Source of the DNA: Saprospiraceae bacterium
GTDB taxonomy: Bacteria; Bacteroidota; Bacteroidia; Chitinophagales; Saprospiraceae
Direction of reading: 5' to 3'
Assembly: GCA_019638385.1 (NCBI GenBank)
Contig: JAHBTW010000012.1
Span: 80,573 to 144,572 of the forward strand
Length of the DNA: 64,000 nt
How positions within the stretch are numbered: the stretch's first letter is position 1; the number at the start of each line of letters is the position of its first letter. A program made the translations under genes and the position numbers. Below the pieces are notes generated by a model, which was given only the letters and a program-made list of their open reading frames with translations, did no database searches and was not told the origin of the DNA. Of this stretch, positions 34,695 to 42,740 are shown piece by piece.

Positions 34695-34731
34695 AAAAAC
34701 AAAAACCGGGGCGTCGCAACGGGCGCCCCGG
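34695..34731 (-). terminator. Rho-independent terminator after the T9SS gene at 34.8-36.1 kb
   Basis: On the minus strand CCGGGGCG (34731-34724) pairs with CGCCCCGG (34713-34706), and a T-rich tract follows (34705-34695). It lies 25 nt beyond the stop at 34757. Confidence 0.75.
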
Positions 34732-34756
34732 AGGTCAATCGGATGATTTGAACAAA

Positions 34757-36094
34757 CTACAATTTCACTACTTTGCTGCTATATACATGCGACTTGTTCT
34801 TGGCGGTCAGGTAATAGACCCCGGCAGGCAGGTCGGCGAGATCAATGAGCTGGCCGGCCTGAAAATTCAGGGAGCGCCGCAGCCGGCCGGTAGCATCGAA
34901 AATCTGTACCAGCGCATCCCCTTCAATCTGTATTTGCACTATATTCATCGTGGGGTTGGGCGCTACTTTCAAGGCCGGCAAAGAACGCGGCGCTTCCGGC
35001 ACGGAGCTGACGATGTTGTAGTAGAAATACTCCCGGGTCTCTAAGTTCCAGTCGTTTGCCATGTTGAATCGGAAGTAGGTCGTTTCCAGCGCGAGGTCGG
35101 AGTCCTGAATGTAATCATACACAACGCGCGTAAACACGGCTTCTTCCTCTTGATACGCCTCGGTTTCGAGGGCGCTGATGCGCTCTGTGTCATCATATTC
35201 GTAGGTAACCCGTTCTGTCAGCATCCATTCGCCGATCTCAAAATCAACATCGAAAGCGCTCTGCTGCCGGAGTGCCCCGAAATTGGTGTACGCATAAGTA
35301 TTGCGACCCACCGGCTCGAACCCTACGCCGGCAAAAGCAGACTCAATTGCTTCGATGGGAAGATGGTTGAGGTACTCCGTTTCGGTAATGCGCATCAAAA
35401 GTTCGGCGCCTTCAAATACAGCGAAAGACTCTGTGAGCACGTTGTCGCCGGCAGCGTCGTAGTGCAATACGTCCCGGAAAACAACGGGTTCGCCAAACAG
35501 GTCAAAGGTGCTGTATATCTCCATCAAGCGGTCATTTTCATCAAACACATTGATGTTGGCCACTACCGGTTCGAAGTCGGAAATATCGGGATTCCAGCCG
35601 TAAATGAAGAAGGAGTCAATCAATTCCGCAGAAGTGCCGTGCGGAAAAATACGGATGCGCGAATCGGATACGTAGCTGCCGGTTTCGGCATCGTAATACT
35701 GTGCGACGACATCAACGAGGCGGCCCAGGTTATCAGAAGTATAGAGGGTCCGGGAAACGGGCGTCCATGCGCCGTCTTCATACTGGTCTTCCATTTCTAC
35801 CCGCGCTCCTGTTTCCGGGTACTGATAAACGGTGCGCTGTAGCGGAAGGGAATCAAGCGAGCCGGTCGGGTCGTAGGAGAAGAAGGTTTTGGTGGAATCT
35901 AACTGCAAGATGTTGTTTTTGGCTTGCGAAAAATGGCCGCCGCCCAGATCAAAACCCGCGCGCTCCATAATGTTGCCGAGCGGCGGCGCTAAATGCCGCC
36001 CGTAGTGTTGCACTCCGGCAGACAGCTTTTTTTGCGCAAAACTCTGGCCGAGCGTCAAAGCGAAAAAGCAAAGAGACAAAAGAAACGTTTTCAT
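34757..36094 (-). CDS. Secreted protein with T9SS sorting domain, function unknown
   Basis: The 445-residue product has a signal peptide (MKTFLLSLCFFALTLGQSFA then Q). The body consists of repeated strands with the pattern 'Y......G.L......' (for example RTLYTSDNLGRLVDVVAQYY, DENDRLMEIYSTFDLFGEPV), resembling YD-like or LNR-type repeats seen in Bacteroidota surface proteins. It ends with a type A sorting domain: LKVAPNPTMNIVQIQIE, LVQIFDATGRLRRSL, LPAGVYYLTAKNKSHVYSSK. ATG 36094 is chosen because it starts the signal peptide. A terminator follows. It is not in an operon. Confidence 0.8.
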   Translation of the reverse strand: MKTFLLSLCFFALTLGQSFAQKKLSAGVQHYGRHLAPPLGNIMERAGFDLGGGHFSQAKNNILQLDSTKTFFSYDPTGSLDSLPLQRTVYQYPETGARVEMEDQYEDGAWTPVSRTLYTSDNLGRLVDVVAQYYDAETGSYVSDSRIRIFPHGTSAELIDSFFIYGWNPDISDFEPVVANINVFDENDRLMEIYSTFDLFGEPVVFRDVLHYDAAGDNVLTESFAVFEGAELLMRITETEYLNHLPIEAIESAFAGVGFEPVGRNTYAYTNFGALRQQSAFDVDFEIGEWMLTERVTYEYDDTERISALETEAYQEEEAVFTRVVYDYIQDSDLALETTYFRFNMANDWNLETREYFYYNIVSSVPEAPRSLPALKVAPNPTMNIVQIQIEGDALVQIFDATGRLRRSLNFQAGQLIDLADLPAGVYYLTAKNKSHVYSSKVVKL

Positions 36095-36263
36095 GGTTTT
36101 TTGAGCTTTAAATTGTGATTGATGTTGGGTGGAAACCCGCGACAAAAGATTGTTTTTGTGATGCAAAGTTGCTTAGCGTACCTCCCGTTTGCAATTGGGA
36201 TTCTACCGAATGGCCGTTCTCGCAGGATGAGGGGCGGAAATCGAGTGATGGAAAGCATCAAAA

Positions 36264-36294
36264 TCTGTCGAAAGAAAAGGTGTTATTATATTTG
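36264..36294 (+). promoter_or_regulatory. Bacteroidota-type promoter for the frameshifted membrane gene
   Basis: TCTG (36264-36267), a 19-nt spacer and TATATTTG (36287-36294) precede ATG 36306. The -7 element is perfect and the -33 has one mismatch. Confidence 0.6.
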
Positions 36295-36305
36295 TACCTA
36301 AAAAC

Positions 36306-37585
36306 ATGACTACCAAAACCACTCCTTCCGACCGCAATCTCCTGCTTCTGTTTACAATTGTATTGGGCTTCATGGCCTTTCCCATGCGCGATTGGTACCA
36401 GAGAGGCGTGCTGTGGTCGGATGCGGAAGGGTATTACCTCTACCTGCCGGCGATTTTTGTTTATGGCGGGTTCGATAAGATTCCGGTGCGCACCGAGGCG
36501 CAATTCCCGAAATACCCCGGCACAGAAAAACGCTTTACCAAATACACCTCCGGCGTTGCGTTTATGCAGGCGCCGTTTTTCTTCGCGGCGCATGCACGCG
36601 CCCGTGCCGACGGCAAAGCCGACGGGTACAGTAGTTTTTATATCTACGGCGTGTTGTGGGCCAGCCTGTTCTATGCCGTGTGCGGAGTGTGGTTGTTGAT
36701 CAAAACATTGCAACGCCATTTCCCGCGCGCCGTATCCTGGTTTGCGGTCATGGCCATTTTTTGGGGTGCCAACCTGTACCACTACACCGTACACGAGCCG
36801 GGCATGTCGCATGTATATTCCTTTTTCCTGATGAGCGCCCTGCTGTGGCTTACGCCCAAATGGTATGATGCCCCCCCCCCCGAACAAGGTGGGTACTGCT
36901 GCTGGGCTTAGTAGCAGGCATGATGGTTTTGATCCGGCCCACCAATATTGTGGCGTTGTTGTATCCGATCTTGTACGGCGTAAGCGGCTGGAGCGATTTT
37001 AAGGCCCGGCTGCGATTTTTTGCATCCAATACGGGGCGCTTGTGGCCGGCAGTAGCGGTGGCGGCGGCGGTGTGGCTGCCGCAAATGGCATACTGGAAAT
37101 ACATCAGCGGAGATTGGTTTATCTATTCTTATGGCGACGAAGGCTTCATCTACTGGAAGCGGGCGCGCATGGCACAGGTGCTATTTGACATCAAAAACGG
37201 GTGGCTGCTCTTCAGTCCGCTGATGGGCATTTCCCTTCTCGGCATATTCATCGGCTTGTGGCGCAATCGCTACAACGAGCGCTGGATCGGCCTGATATGG
37301 CTCGTTAGCTGGTATCTCTTCGCCAGTTGGTGGGCCTGGTGGTTCGGGGGCGCGTTCGGGCATCGCAGTTTTATTGACCTATACCCCTTGCTGGCGCTGC
37401 CGTTTGCCGGAGTGGCTCACGTTGTATTTCGCAGCCGCAACTTCATTTTCATCGGTGTATTCATTGCCGTTGTGGCGGCGCTGACCTATTACAGCCTCGG
37501 CCTGACGAGCCATTATCTCAGCCCGCACTATGAGTGGGACACCTGGCATGTGGCGGTGCGGGAAATCCTGAAGGGAAAGTTTTAA
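36306..37585 (+). pseudogene. Polytopic membrane protein, GT-C-like, frameshifted at a run of 11 C
   Basis: The first frame (36306-36911) begins MTTKTTPSDRNLLLLFTIVL and has several transmembrane helices plus the loop SDAEGYYLYLPAIFVYGGFD. It goes wrong at 11 consecutive C (36871-36881) and stops at 36909-36911. The second frame (LLLGLVAGMMVLIRPTNIVA onward, to 37585) supplies the remaining helices, including ISLLGIFIGLWRNRYNERWI and GHRSFIDLYPLLALPF. Twelve or nine C would restore one protein of about 425 residues. The layout resembles bacterial polyprenyl-phosphate-sugar glycosyltransferases (GT-C, ArnT-like), by inference only. It may be a slippage-controlled gene, a pseudogene or a sequencing error. 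Confidence 0.75.
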
Positions 37586-37672
37586 GCCCGCTCAGGCATA
37601 TTTTTTCATGCTCAGTGTTTTTTTCTATCGAAAAACGCGGAACAACAATGTTACAATTTTTTTGGCAAGATA

Positions 37673-37703
37673 TTTGGTTTTAAGAAAGCAGTTTATACCT
37701 TTG
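37673..37703 (+). promoter_or_regulatory. Bacteroidota consensus promoter for the NlpC/P60 gene
   Basis: TTTG (37673-37676), a 19-nt spacer and TACCTTTG (37696-37703) match the consensus exactly, 36 nt upstream of ATG 37739. Confidence 0.75.
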
Positions 37704-37738
37704 CGATTATTGTTTGGGATAAAAAATTGGTCGCGCTC

Positions 37739-38446
37739 ATGGATGAAATATACAGTAAAGGCTGGAAAGCCTTGCTAAGCCTGTCCTTTGTGGCTCTTAG
37801 CATAACTATTTCAGCAGGTTTTTCAGATACCAACATCACGCCATCTGATTCCTCCGCCGGTTACGCCGTTCCACCTGTAAATGTCGAATTTGAACTGCGC
37901 CACGACATCGCCGGCTACGCCAAAAATTACCTTGGACTCAAGTATCGCTATGCGGGCAAAACCCCTGAAACCGGGTTCGATTGCTCCGGGTTCACCCATT
38001 TTGTGATGGGCACTTTCGGCATATCGGTTTCGCCGTCTTCTGTGCAACAATCCACTCAGGGAGAAGCTGTTAAAGTAAAAGATACGCAAACGGGCGATCT
38101 GATTTTCTTTCGCCGCAGCAGCCGCAGCCGCATATCGCATGTAGCCTTAGTAGTATCGAATGACGAGAATGGCCTGTTCATCATACACAGCACCTCACGG
38201 GGCATCGTTATTGACGATTTGATGAAATCCGCTTATTGGCGTCCGAAGATTTATTCGGCGCGCCGGGTCATCAATGCACAGCGGCCGGAAATGCTCAACC
38301 TCATAAAGGAGCTATCCTCGTGCGACGATGCATCCGATTTCTTAGAGCAGTTGGAAGAAACCGCAACGCCGCCCATTCTCGACGAGAAGTTTTACTGCCT
38401 CTCGCCGCTGCCCTCACTGCCGCTAACGCCGGTGCAGCGCATATAG
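37739..38446 (+). CDS. NlpC/P60 (C40) cell-wall hydrolase
   Basis: A predicted murein endopeptidase, exported. The 235 residues begin MDEIYSKGWKALLSLSFVAL, a signal sequence. The catalytic domain (about residues 55-170) has the nucleophile Cys in ETGFDCSGFTHFVM, the catalytic His in SRISHVALVVS and the third polar residue in FIIHSTSRG. The loop VQQSTQGEAV and DTQTGDLIFF are family signatures. ATG 37739 was chosen over the TTG 12 nt upstream. The strong promoter upstream suggests independent expression. It converges with the YwqK-like lipoprotein gene, 8 nt away. Confidence 0.93.
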   Translation: MDEIYSKGWKALLSLSFVALSITISAGFSDTNITPSDSSAGYAVPPVNVEFELRHDIAGYAKNYLGLKYRYAGKTPETGFDCSGFTHFVMGTFGISVSPSSVQQSTQGEAVKVKDTQTGDLIFFRRSSRSRISHVALVVSNDENGLFIIHSTSRGIVIDDLMKSAYWRPKIYSARRVINAQRPEMLNLIKELSSCDDASDFLEQLEETATPPILDEKFYCLSPLPSLPLTPVQRI

Positions 38447-38454
38447 GGCCGGCA

Positions 38455-39072
38455 TTACTTCATGCCTCCGCTTACTTGTTTTCCGTCCCGGAACTCGTAT
38501 TCCGTCGTTACCTTACCTTCTTTGTTGTAAGTGCGATACATGCCGTGCTGTATGCCGTCGCGGTATTCCGTGCGCGACTGAAGGTAGCCCTCCCGGATGT
38601 CGTATTTGCTATTGGGGCCGTGTAGCTTCCCTGCCTTATAGTGGGCTTCTTCTTCCAATCGGCCAAAGCGATATTTGGCCCAAGGGCCGTCAAGCTCGTT
38701 GTCAATATGGGAAGACATGAGGGTGATCTGGCCGATTTGATTGAAGAAAAAGTAAAGCCCGTTTTGCTTGCCGGCCACGAACGATGTCAGTTTGTAAGGC
38801 ATTCCCTTTTCGGGATAATAGATGATCCAGTTGCCGGTTTGAAGGCCGTTTTCGTCCAGAAAGCCCTGTTCCATCACCCGGCCGATGGAATCTCTCAGCG
38901 TAAGCCGGCGCCATTGGGTGCCTGGGATTTCGTCCACCTCATAATCGGTGTACTCTCTTACAGGAACGGCAGACTTCGCCGCGCCGGTGTCGGCTGTCGG
39001 AGCAGAAGATCCCGTATTCCGGCAGGCCGCTACGGCAAGAAGGAGAAGAAAGGAAAAGATTACTTTTGACAT
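38455..39072 (-). CDS. YwqK-like lipoprotein (MORN-variant repeats)
   Basis: The 205-residue product has a lipoprotein signal (MSKVIFSFLLLLAVAACRNT, lipobox VAAC). The mature part has repeats of the YwqK/MORN-variant type: EKGMPYKLTSFVAGKQNGLY, GRLEEEAHYKAGKLHGPNSK and LQSRTEYRDGIQHGMYRTYN, ending KEGKVTTEYEFRDGKQVSGG. Such proteins are labelled toxin-antitoxin 'YwqK family antitoxin' in databases from weak evidence; no partner toxin gene is adjacent, so I do not assign that role. It converges with the NlpC/P60 gene. The 229 bases upstream, to 39301, hold nothing I recognise. Confidence 0.8.
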   Translation of the reverse strand: MSKVIFSFLLLLAVAACRNTGSSAPTADTGAAKSAVPVREYTDYEVDEIPGTQWRRLTLRDSIGRVMEQGFLDENGLQTGNWIIYYPEKGMPYKLTSFVAGKQNGLYFFFNQIGQITLMSSHIDNELDGPWAKYRFGRLEEEAHYKAGKLHGPNSKYDIREGYLQSRTEYRDGIQHGMYRTYNKEGKVTTEYEFRDGKQVSGGMK

Positions 39073-39301
39073 GGATAGTGATTTTGCGCCGGCAAAGTTG
39101 AGAAAAATCAGGATAAAGTAACAGGTCGTTTCTTTCCCGGCAAATGGTTTCGGTCATCTAAGGTGGCTGTTCATTGGGCGATGTGGAATTATGCTCCGGG
39201 TTCATTCCCTCCCGGTTTCAGGGTAGCGAAAGAAGGCTTTAAGTCCGAACCATCTCGGCTTTCGTTGTGTCTATGAACCGTGACCATGCAAAATAATTCT
39301 T

Positions 39302-40126
39302 ATGTCTAATCATTTCACATCCAATCTAACCCTTTGGCTAATGCTTCTTTTCAGCGCTACTCTGACCCCGTTGGATGGTCAAAACCAAAAAACAATTTAC
39401 CATCATGCTGCTTTTTGGTCCAAAACAGAGATCAATGAAATCCGGGAGTCTTGGGGTGTCGGCTTAGATTTCGTTTATCGGCGCAAAAACGAGTTGGGGC
39501 AAGGCAGCATGTTTGACGCCCGTTTGCGGGAGAGCATCCGGCCTTGGGTGCATTATCAGTTTTCGCCTATGGCGCGGTTTTCGCTCTCGCCGATTGGGCA
39601 CATGATCACACACGAGTATGTCGGAAAACCGGATGACCTCGACCGGATGCCCTTAAAGGAATGGCGCACTACCTTTCAGTATTTCCATCACCAGAAACAG
39701 GCTTCGGGCCGCATCATGCACACCTGGCGCTACCGGTATGAATGGCGCTGGCAGGCGCCGCTGGGTACCGACGAGTTCCGGTTTCTTCACCGGTTTCGGT
39801 TTCGGTATCGCATCCGTTATGCGCTCAATTCCAATGACTTTTATGCTAATAAAACTATATATCTAATGGGGTCCAATGAGATAGGATTGAATTTCGGCAA
39901 AAATGTCTATCTCAATACCTTCAACCAGAACAGGCTTTACCTCGGCGTCGGTATGAGGATGTTTACGGCGGCCCGCTTTGAACTCAGGTACATTGACCGG
40001 ATCCGAACCAGAGGCGCCACCGGCTTCGAAATGGACTTAGACAGGGGTTTCATGATCGGTATTTATGTGGACCAGGTGTCTAAACTCGGCAACAAGGACT
40101 TTATCAATGTGCGTTACTTCGACTGA
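39302..40126 (+). CDS. DUF2490 outer-membrane-like protein
   Basis: The 274-residue product has a signal sequence (MSNHFTSNLTLWLMLLFSAT). The mature part has alternating amphipathic strands with many aromatic and Arg residues, as in small outer-membrane barrels: IRPWVHYQFSPMARFSLSPI, RTTFQYFHHQKQASGRIMHT, WRYRYEWRWQAPLGT and RFRFRYRIRYALNSND. These match the DUF2490 family of Bacteroidota. No function is known. It is followed by the MORN gene on the same strand, 28 nt away. Confidence 0.8.
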   Translation: MSNHFTSNLTLWLMLLFSATLTPLDGQNQKTIYHHAAFWSKTEINEIRESWGVGLDFVYRRKNELGQGSMFDARLRESIRPWVHYQFSPMARFSLSPIGHMITHEYVGKPDDLDRMPLKEWRTTFQYFHHQKQASGRIMHTWRYRYEWRWQAPLGTDEFRFLHRFRFRYRIRYALNSNDFYANKTIYLMGSNEIGLNFGKNVYLNTFNQNRLYLGVGMRMFTAARFELRYIDRIRTRGATGFEMDLDRGFMIGIYVDQVSKLGNKDFINVRYFD

Positions 40127-40154
40127 TGCTGCTTCAAATTTTAACGCCTGCACT

Positions 40155-40985
40155 ATGCAAAAAAGAACCTGGGTACTTTTTCTCATGCTAATCGGCCTGC
40201 TGGTAGCGGTGGCGGCGATGCAACAATGCCGCTTGCTCTCATTGCAGAATGACCTCGACACATTGAATGCATCCTATGAAATGCAACTCATTCGTATTCA
40301 GTCCGATGAGGCTTTTATTCAGGGAGATACGGCAGTCGCGTACCGCTTGTATGGAAACTTATCCAATGATTCGCTGCTGCAACGACGCCAGGCAACGGCC
40401 AAAATCTTCTGGGGAAATAACGCTTATGATTCAACGCCCCGAAAAACAAATGCCCCGAAAAGTACAGCGCCCATAGCAGCGGGCGTGCCCGAATTGTTGC
40501 GCGCCATTGATTCGTTAAGCCAACTAATCCAACGCGAAGAACCGGGAGAAGCAACCAGCCCCCTGCCCCGGCACTCGCCTCCGATGGTTATGGAGTTGCG
40601 CCAAAAGGAGTTCTTACAATTTAGCACCGCCAAGAAAGGCGAAACGATCAATTACCTCGGCGAAATGAAAAACGATAAAGCCAACGGAAAGGGCGTGGCC
40701 GTATGGAAAAACGGAAGCACCTATCAGGGCGATTGGAAAGACAATCTGCGGCACGGGATCGGGGTATTCACCTGGGCCGACGGAGAAAAATATACCGGTG
40801 ATTACGAAAACGATCTCCGGCAAGGTACAGGAACCTACATCACCAAAAACGGAGAGCGCTACGAAGGCGAGTGGGCCGCAGACAAACGCGATGGAGCGGG
40901 TCGCTTGTATGATAAAAGTGGAAAACTCAAATTGGAAGGCATCTGGAAAGCCGATAAGCTCGCTAAAGTGGTGAAAGAGTACTAA
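40155..40985 (+). CDS. Membrane-anchored MORN-repeat protein
   Basis: The 276-residue protein starts MQKRTWVLFLMLIGLLVAVA, an N-terminal anchor. A short coiled-coil and low-complexity linker lead to a C-terminal row of MORN repeats: GEMKNDKANGKGVAVWKNGS, TYQGDWKDNLRHGIGVFTWA, DGEKYTGDYENDLRQGTGTY and NGERYEGEWAADKRDGAGRL. MORN repeats bind membranes or proteins; no enzymatic domain is visible. ATG 40155 is preferred to 40065, which overlaps the preceding gene by 62 nt. It is probably co-transcribed with the DUF2490 gene. Confidence 0.85.
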   Translation: MQKRTWVLFLMLIGLLVAVAAMQQCRLLSLQNDLDTLNASYEMQLIRIQSDEAFIQGDTAVAYRLYGNLSNDSLLQRRQATAKIFWGNNAYDSTPRKTNAPKSTAPIAAGVPELLRAIDSLSQLIQREEPGEATSPLPRHSPPMVMELRQKEFLQFSTAKKGETINYLGEMKNDKANGKGVAVWKNGSTYQGDWKDNLRHGIGVFTWADGEKYTGDYENDLRQGTGTYITKNGERYEGEWAADKRDGAGRLYDKSGKLKLEGIWKADKLAKVVKEY

Positions 40986-41018
40986 AAACACACCTCAACT
41001 CCGCTCGGTGCGGCGCCT

Positions 41019-41624
41019 TTAACCTTTTTCCTTCAACTTCTCCGGCGCGCGTTCGAATTCCAGCCGCCAGCCGGCGCTTTCCACCATAAACCGCATGAGG
41101 TCGAGCAGATCGCCGGCTTGTTTTTCGGCGCTGAGCAGGAGGTCGCTTTTGAGGGCTTGTTCCTCAATCGCTTTTTTGGCGCCGCGATTCATCCGGGTAT
41201 AATCAGCCTCGGTAAAGGAGTTGAAAATGCCTTCGTTGATGTCGTAGTAATCTACATCGTGGTCTATGGAGAGTATTTCCGGGTCGGGCAGATTGCTGAT
41301 AACGATCAACTTTTCTTCCGGGCGGGCATTGACTTCCATTTTCGACAAATCGTATCCCACCGAAACTTTTGCTTTCACGCGCAACAGCGCCTTGCGTTGA
41401 AACGGCGCCCAGTCGAAGCGCCAATAGTCTTTAAAATCGTAGATTTCAGAGAAGTAGCCTTCCACGGTGATCAGCTTTGCCACATTTTCAATGCGCTCTA
41501 AGAGCACCTGCGATTGTACCTGTGCCGTGTCTGCCTCACGCTGCCGGTAGAGGCTGCGGCCGATCCAAAAACCGGCGATGAGTACGGCGGTCAAACCGAT
41601 ACCGATGATGATTTTTCGGGTCAT
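41019..41624 (-). CDS. DUF4230 membrane-anchored protein
   Basis: The 201-residue product has one N-terminal transmembrane helix (MTRKIIIGIGLTAVLIAGFW) and then an extracytoplasmic domain with RIENVAKLITVEGYFSEIYD, LLRVKAKVSVGYDLSKMEVN, EKLIVISNLPDPEILSIDHD and VDYYDINEGIFNSFTEADYT. The order matches the DUF4230 family, widespread in Bacteroidota and Firmicutes, of unknown function. It lies 49 nt from the start-side end of the M23 gene on the same strand and could be co-transcribed with it. Confidence 0.85.
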   Translation of the reverse strand: MTRKIIIGIGLTAVLIAGFWIGRSLYRQREADTAQVQSQVLLERIENVAKLITVEGYFSEIYDFKDYWRFDWAPFQRKALLRVKAKVSVGYDLSKMEVNARPEEKLIVISNLPDPEILSIDHDVDYYDINEGIFNSFTEADYTRMNRGAKKAIEEQALKSDLLLSAEKQAGDLLDLMRFMVESAGWRLEFERAPEKLKEKG

Positions 41625-41673
41625 ATCTTTGTTTTCTTAGCCTGAAGGATTTTACGGAAAGGCGCGCTGCGGC

Positions 41674-42573
41674 TCACTCCAACTTGATATAATCTATTGG
41701 ATTGACCGGTTTGCCTTTGTGCCAAAGTTCGAAGTGCAGGTGCGGCCCGTCTGTCAGGGTGCCGGTATTGCCTATGATGGCAATGGCTTCACCGGCTTTC
41801 ACAAAGCTGCCGGTTTTTTTGAGGAGGGCCGAGTTGTGTTTGTAAAAAGTAATGACGTTGTTGGCGTGTTGAATACCCATGCTGTTGCCGGTTTCGAGCG
41901 TCCAGTCAGAGAAGAATACATAGCCGTCCATAACGGATTTGATGGCGGTGTTTTGCGGTGCGATGACGTCGGTTCCCCAATGTTTTTTGTCTGCATCAAA
42001 GCCGGCGCTGATTTTGCCTTTGATGGGCGGGGAGAAAAACAACTGTTCGAGCGGCACTTCCTTCGGTGAAAAGTTGGAAGTTCGCGGCTCGCGGGCTGCC
42101 ACGCCCAGCTCGCCGAGCGCCACCTCGCGGCGCAGCTCTTCGTCCACAACCGGTATTTCGGGCGGGCTGCCGGCGGCGCTGTCGCTGTGCATTTCGGAGG
42201 ACTTGAGCTTGGGCACGTCTTTTTCGGTTTGTACATCGCCCAACAACATACGGCGCACATTTTCGCTGTAGGTGCGAAAAGCGCTGAGTTCTTTTTCCAT
42301 ATCGGCTACCTGCCGGCTGAGGCGCATCATTTCCCGGTCGTCGGACACGCTGCCGTACCCCGGCACATAGCGTTTCACCGGGGTGAAAAAGATCAATGCG
42401 CCCACGGCCAGCGCAACGATCACAACGATGGTGCTGAGAAAAACATATACGTTGAGCAGGCTGAGTTTGTAGGAGCCGACCTCCTGAAAGGTCTCTTCGT
42501 TCATGATCACAAGCCGGTAGGCGTTGCGCAGTTTTCCCAGCCAATTGAGACTCTTTTCCTTAATAGAGGACAT
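41674..42573 (-). CDS. M23 family metallopeptidase (LytM-like, membrane-anchored)
   Basis: A predicted envelope murein endopeptidase or regulator. The 299-residue product begins MSSIKEKSLNWLGKLRNAYR, with a transmembrane helix at about residues 35-60 and a coiled coil near 75-115. The C-terminal LytM domain has GFDADKKHWGTDVIAP (H and D zinc ligands) and GPHLHFELWHKGKPVNP (HxH ligand), with NAIIGNTGT before it. All zinc ligands are present, so it looks active. ATG 42573 is chosen. A -7 element TACCTTTG (minus strand, 42705-42698) lies upstream. Confidence 0.92.
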   Translation of the reverse strand: MSSIKEKSLNWLGKLRNAYRLVIMNEETFQEVGSYKLSLLNVYVFLSTIVVIVALAVGALIFFTPVKRYVPGYGSVSDDREMMRLSRQVADMEKELSAFRTYSENVRRMLLGDVQTEKDVPKLKSSEMHSDSAAGSPPEIPVVDEELRREVALGELGVAAREPRTSNFSPKEVPLEQLFFSPPIKGKISAGFDADKKHWGTDVIAPQNTAIKSVMDGYVFFSDWTLETGNSMGIQHANNVITFYKHNSALLKKTGSFVKAGEAIAIIGNTGTLTDGPHLHFELWHKGKPVNPIDYIKLE

Positions 42574-42740
42574 GCTTGTTAATTGTACTTCGAAAAATAC
42601 TATTATTTGATAACCGGGGTTTGAAGTGTTAACAAAAAACGGATAATTTTGCCCGCTAATTGTTTGACATACAAACCAGACCGGTTCCTCCCGTGTGCAA
42701 AGGTATAACAATAGGGCAAACCATCACTTAAATCTTAATC

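Noticed and set aside
38455..39072. A toxin-antitoxin pair around the YwqK-like gene
   Set aside because: No toxin candidate adjoins it; the neighbours are a murein hydrolase and an intergenic gap, and the protein is a lipoprotein.
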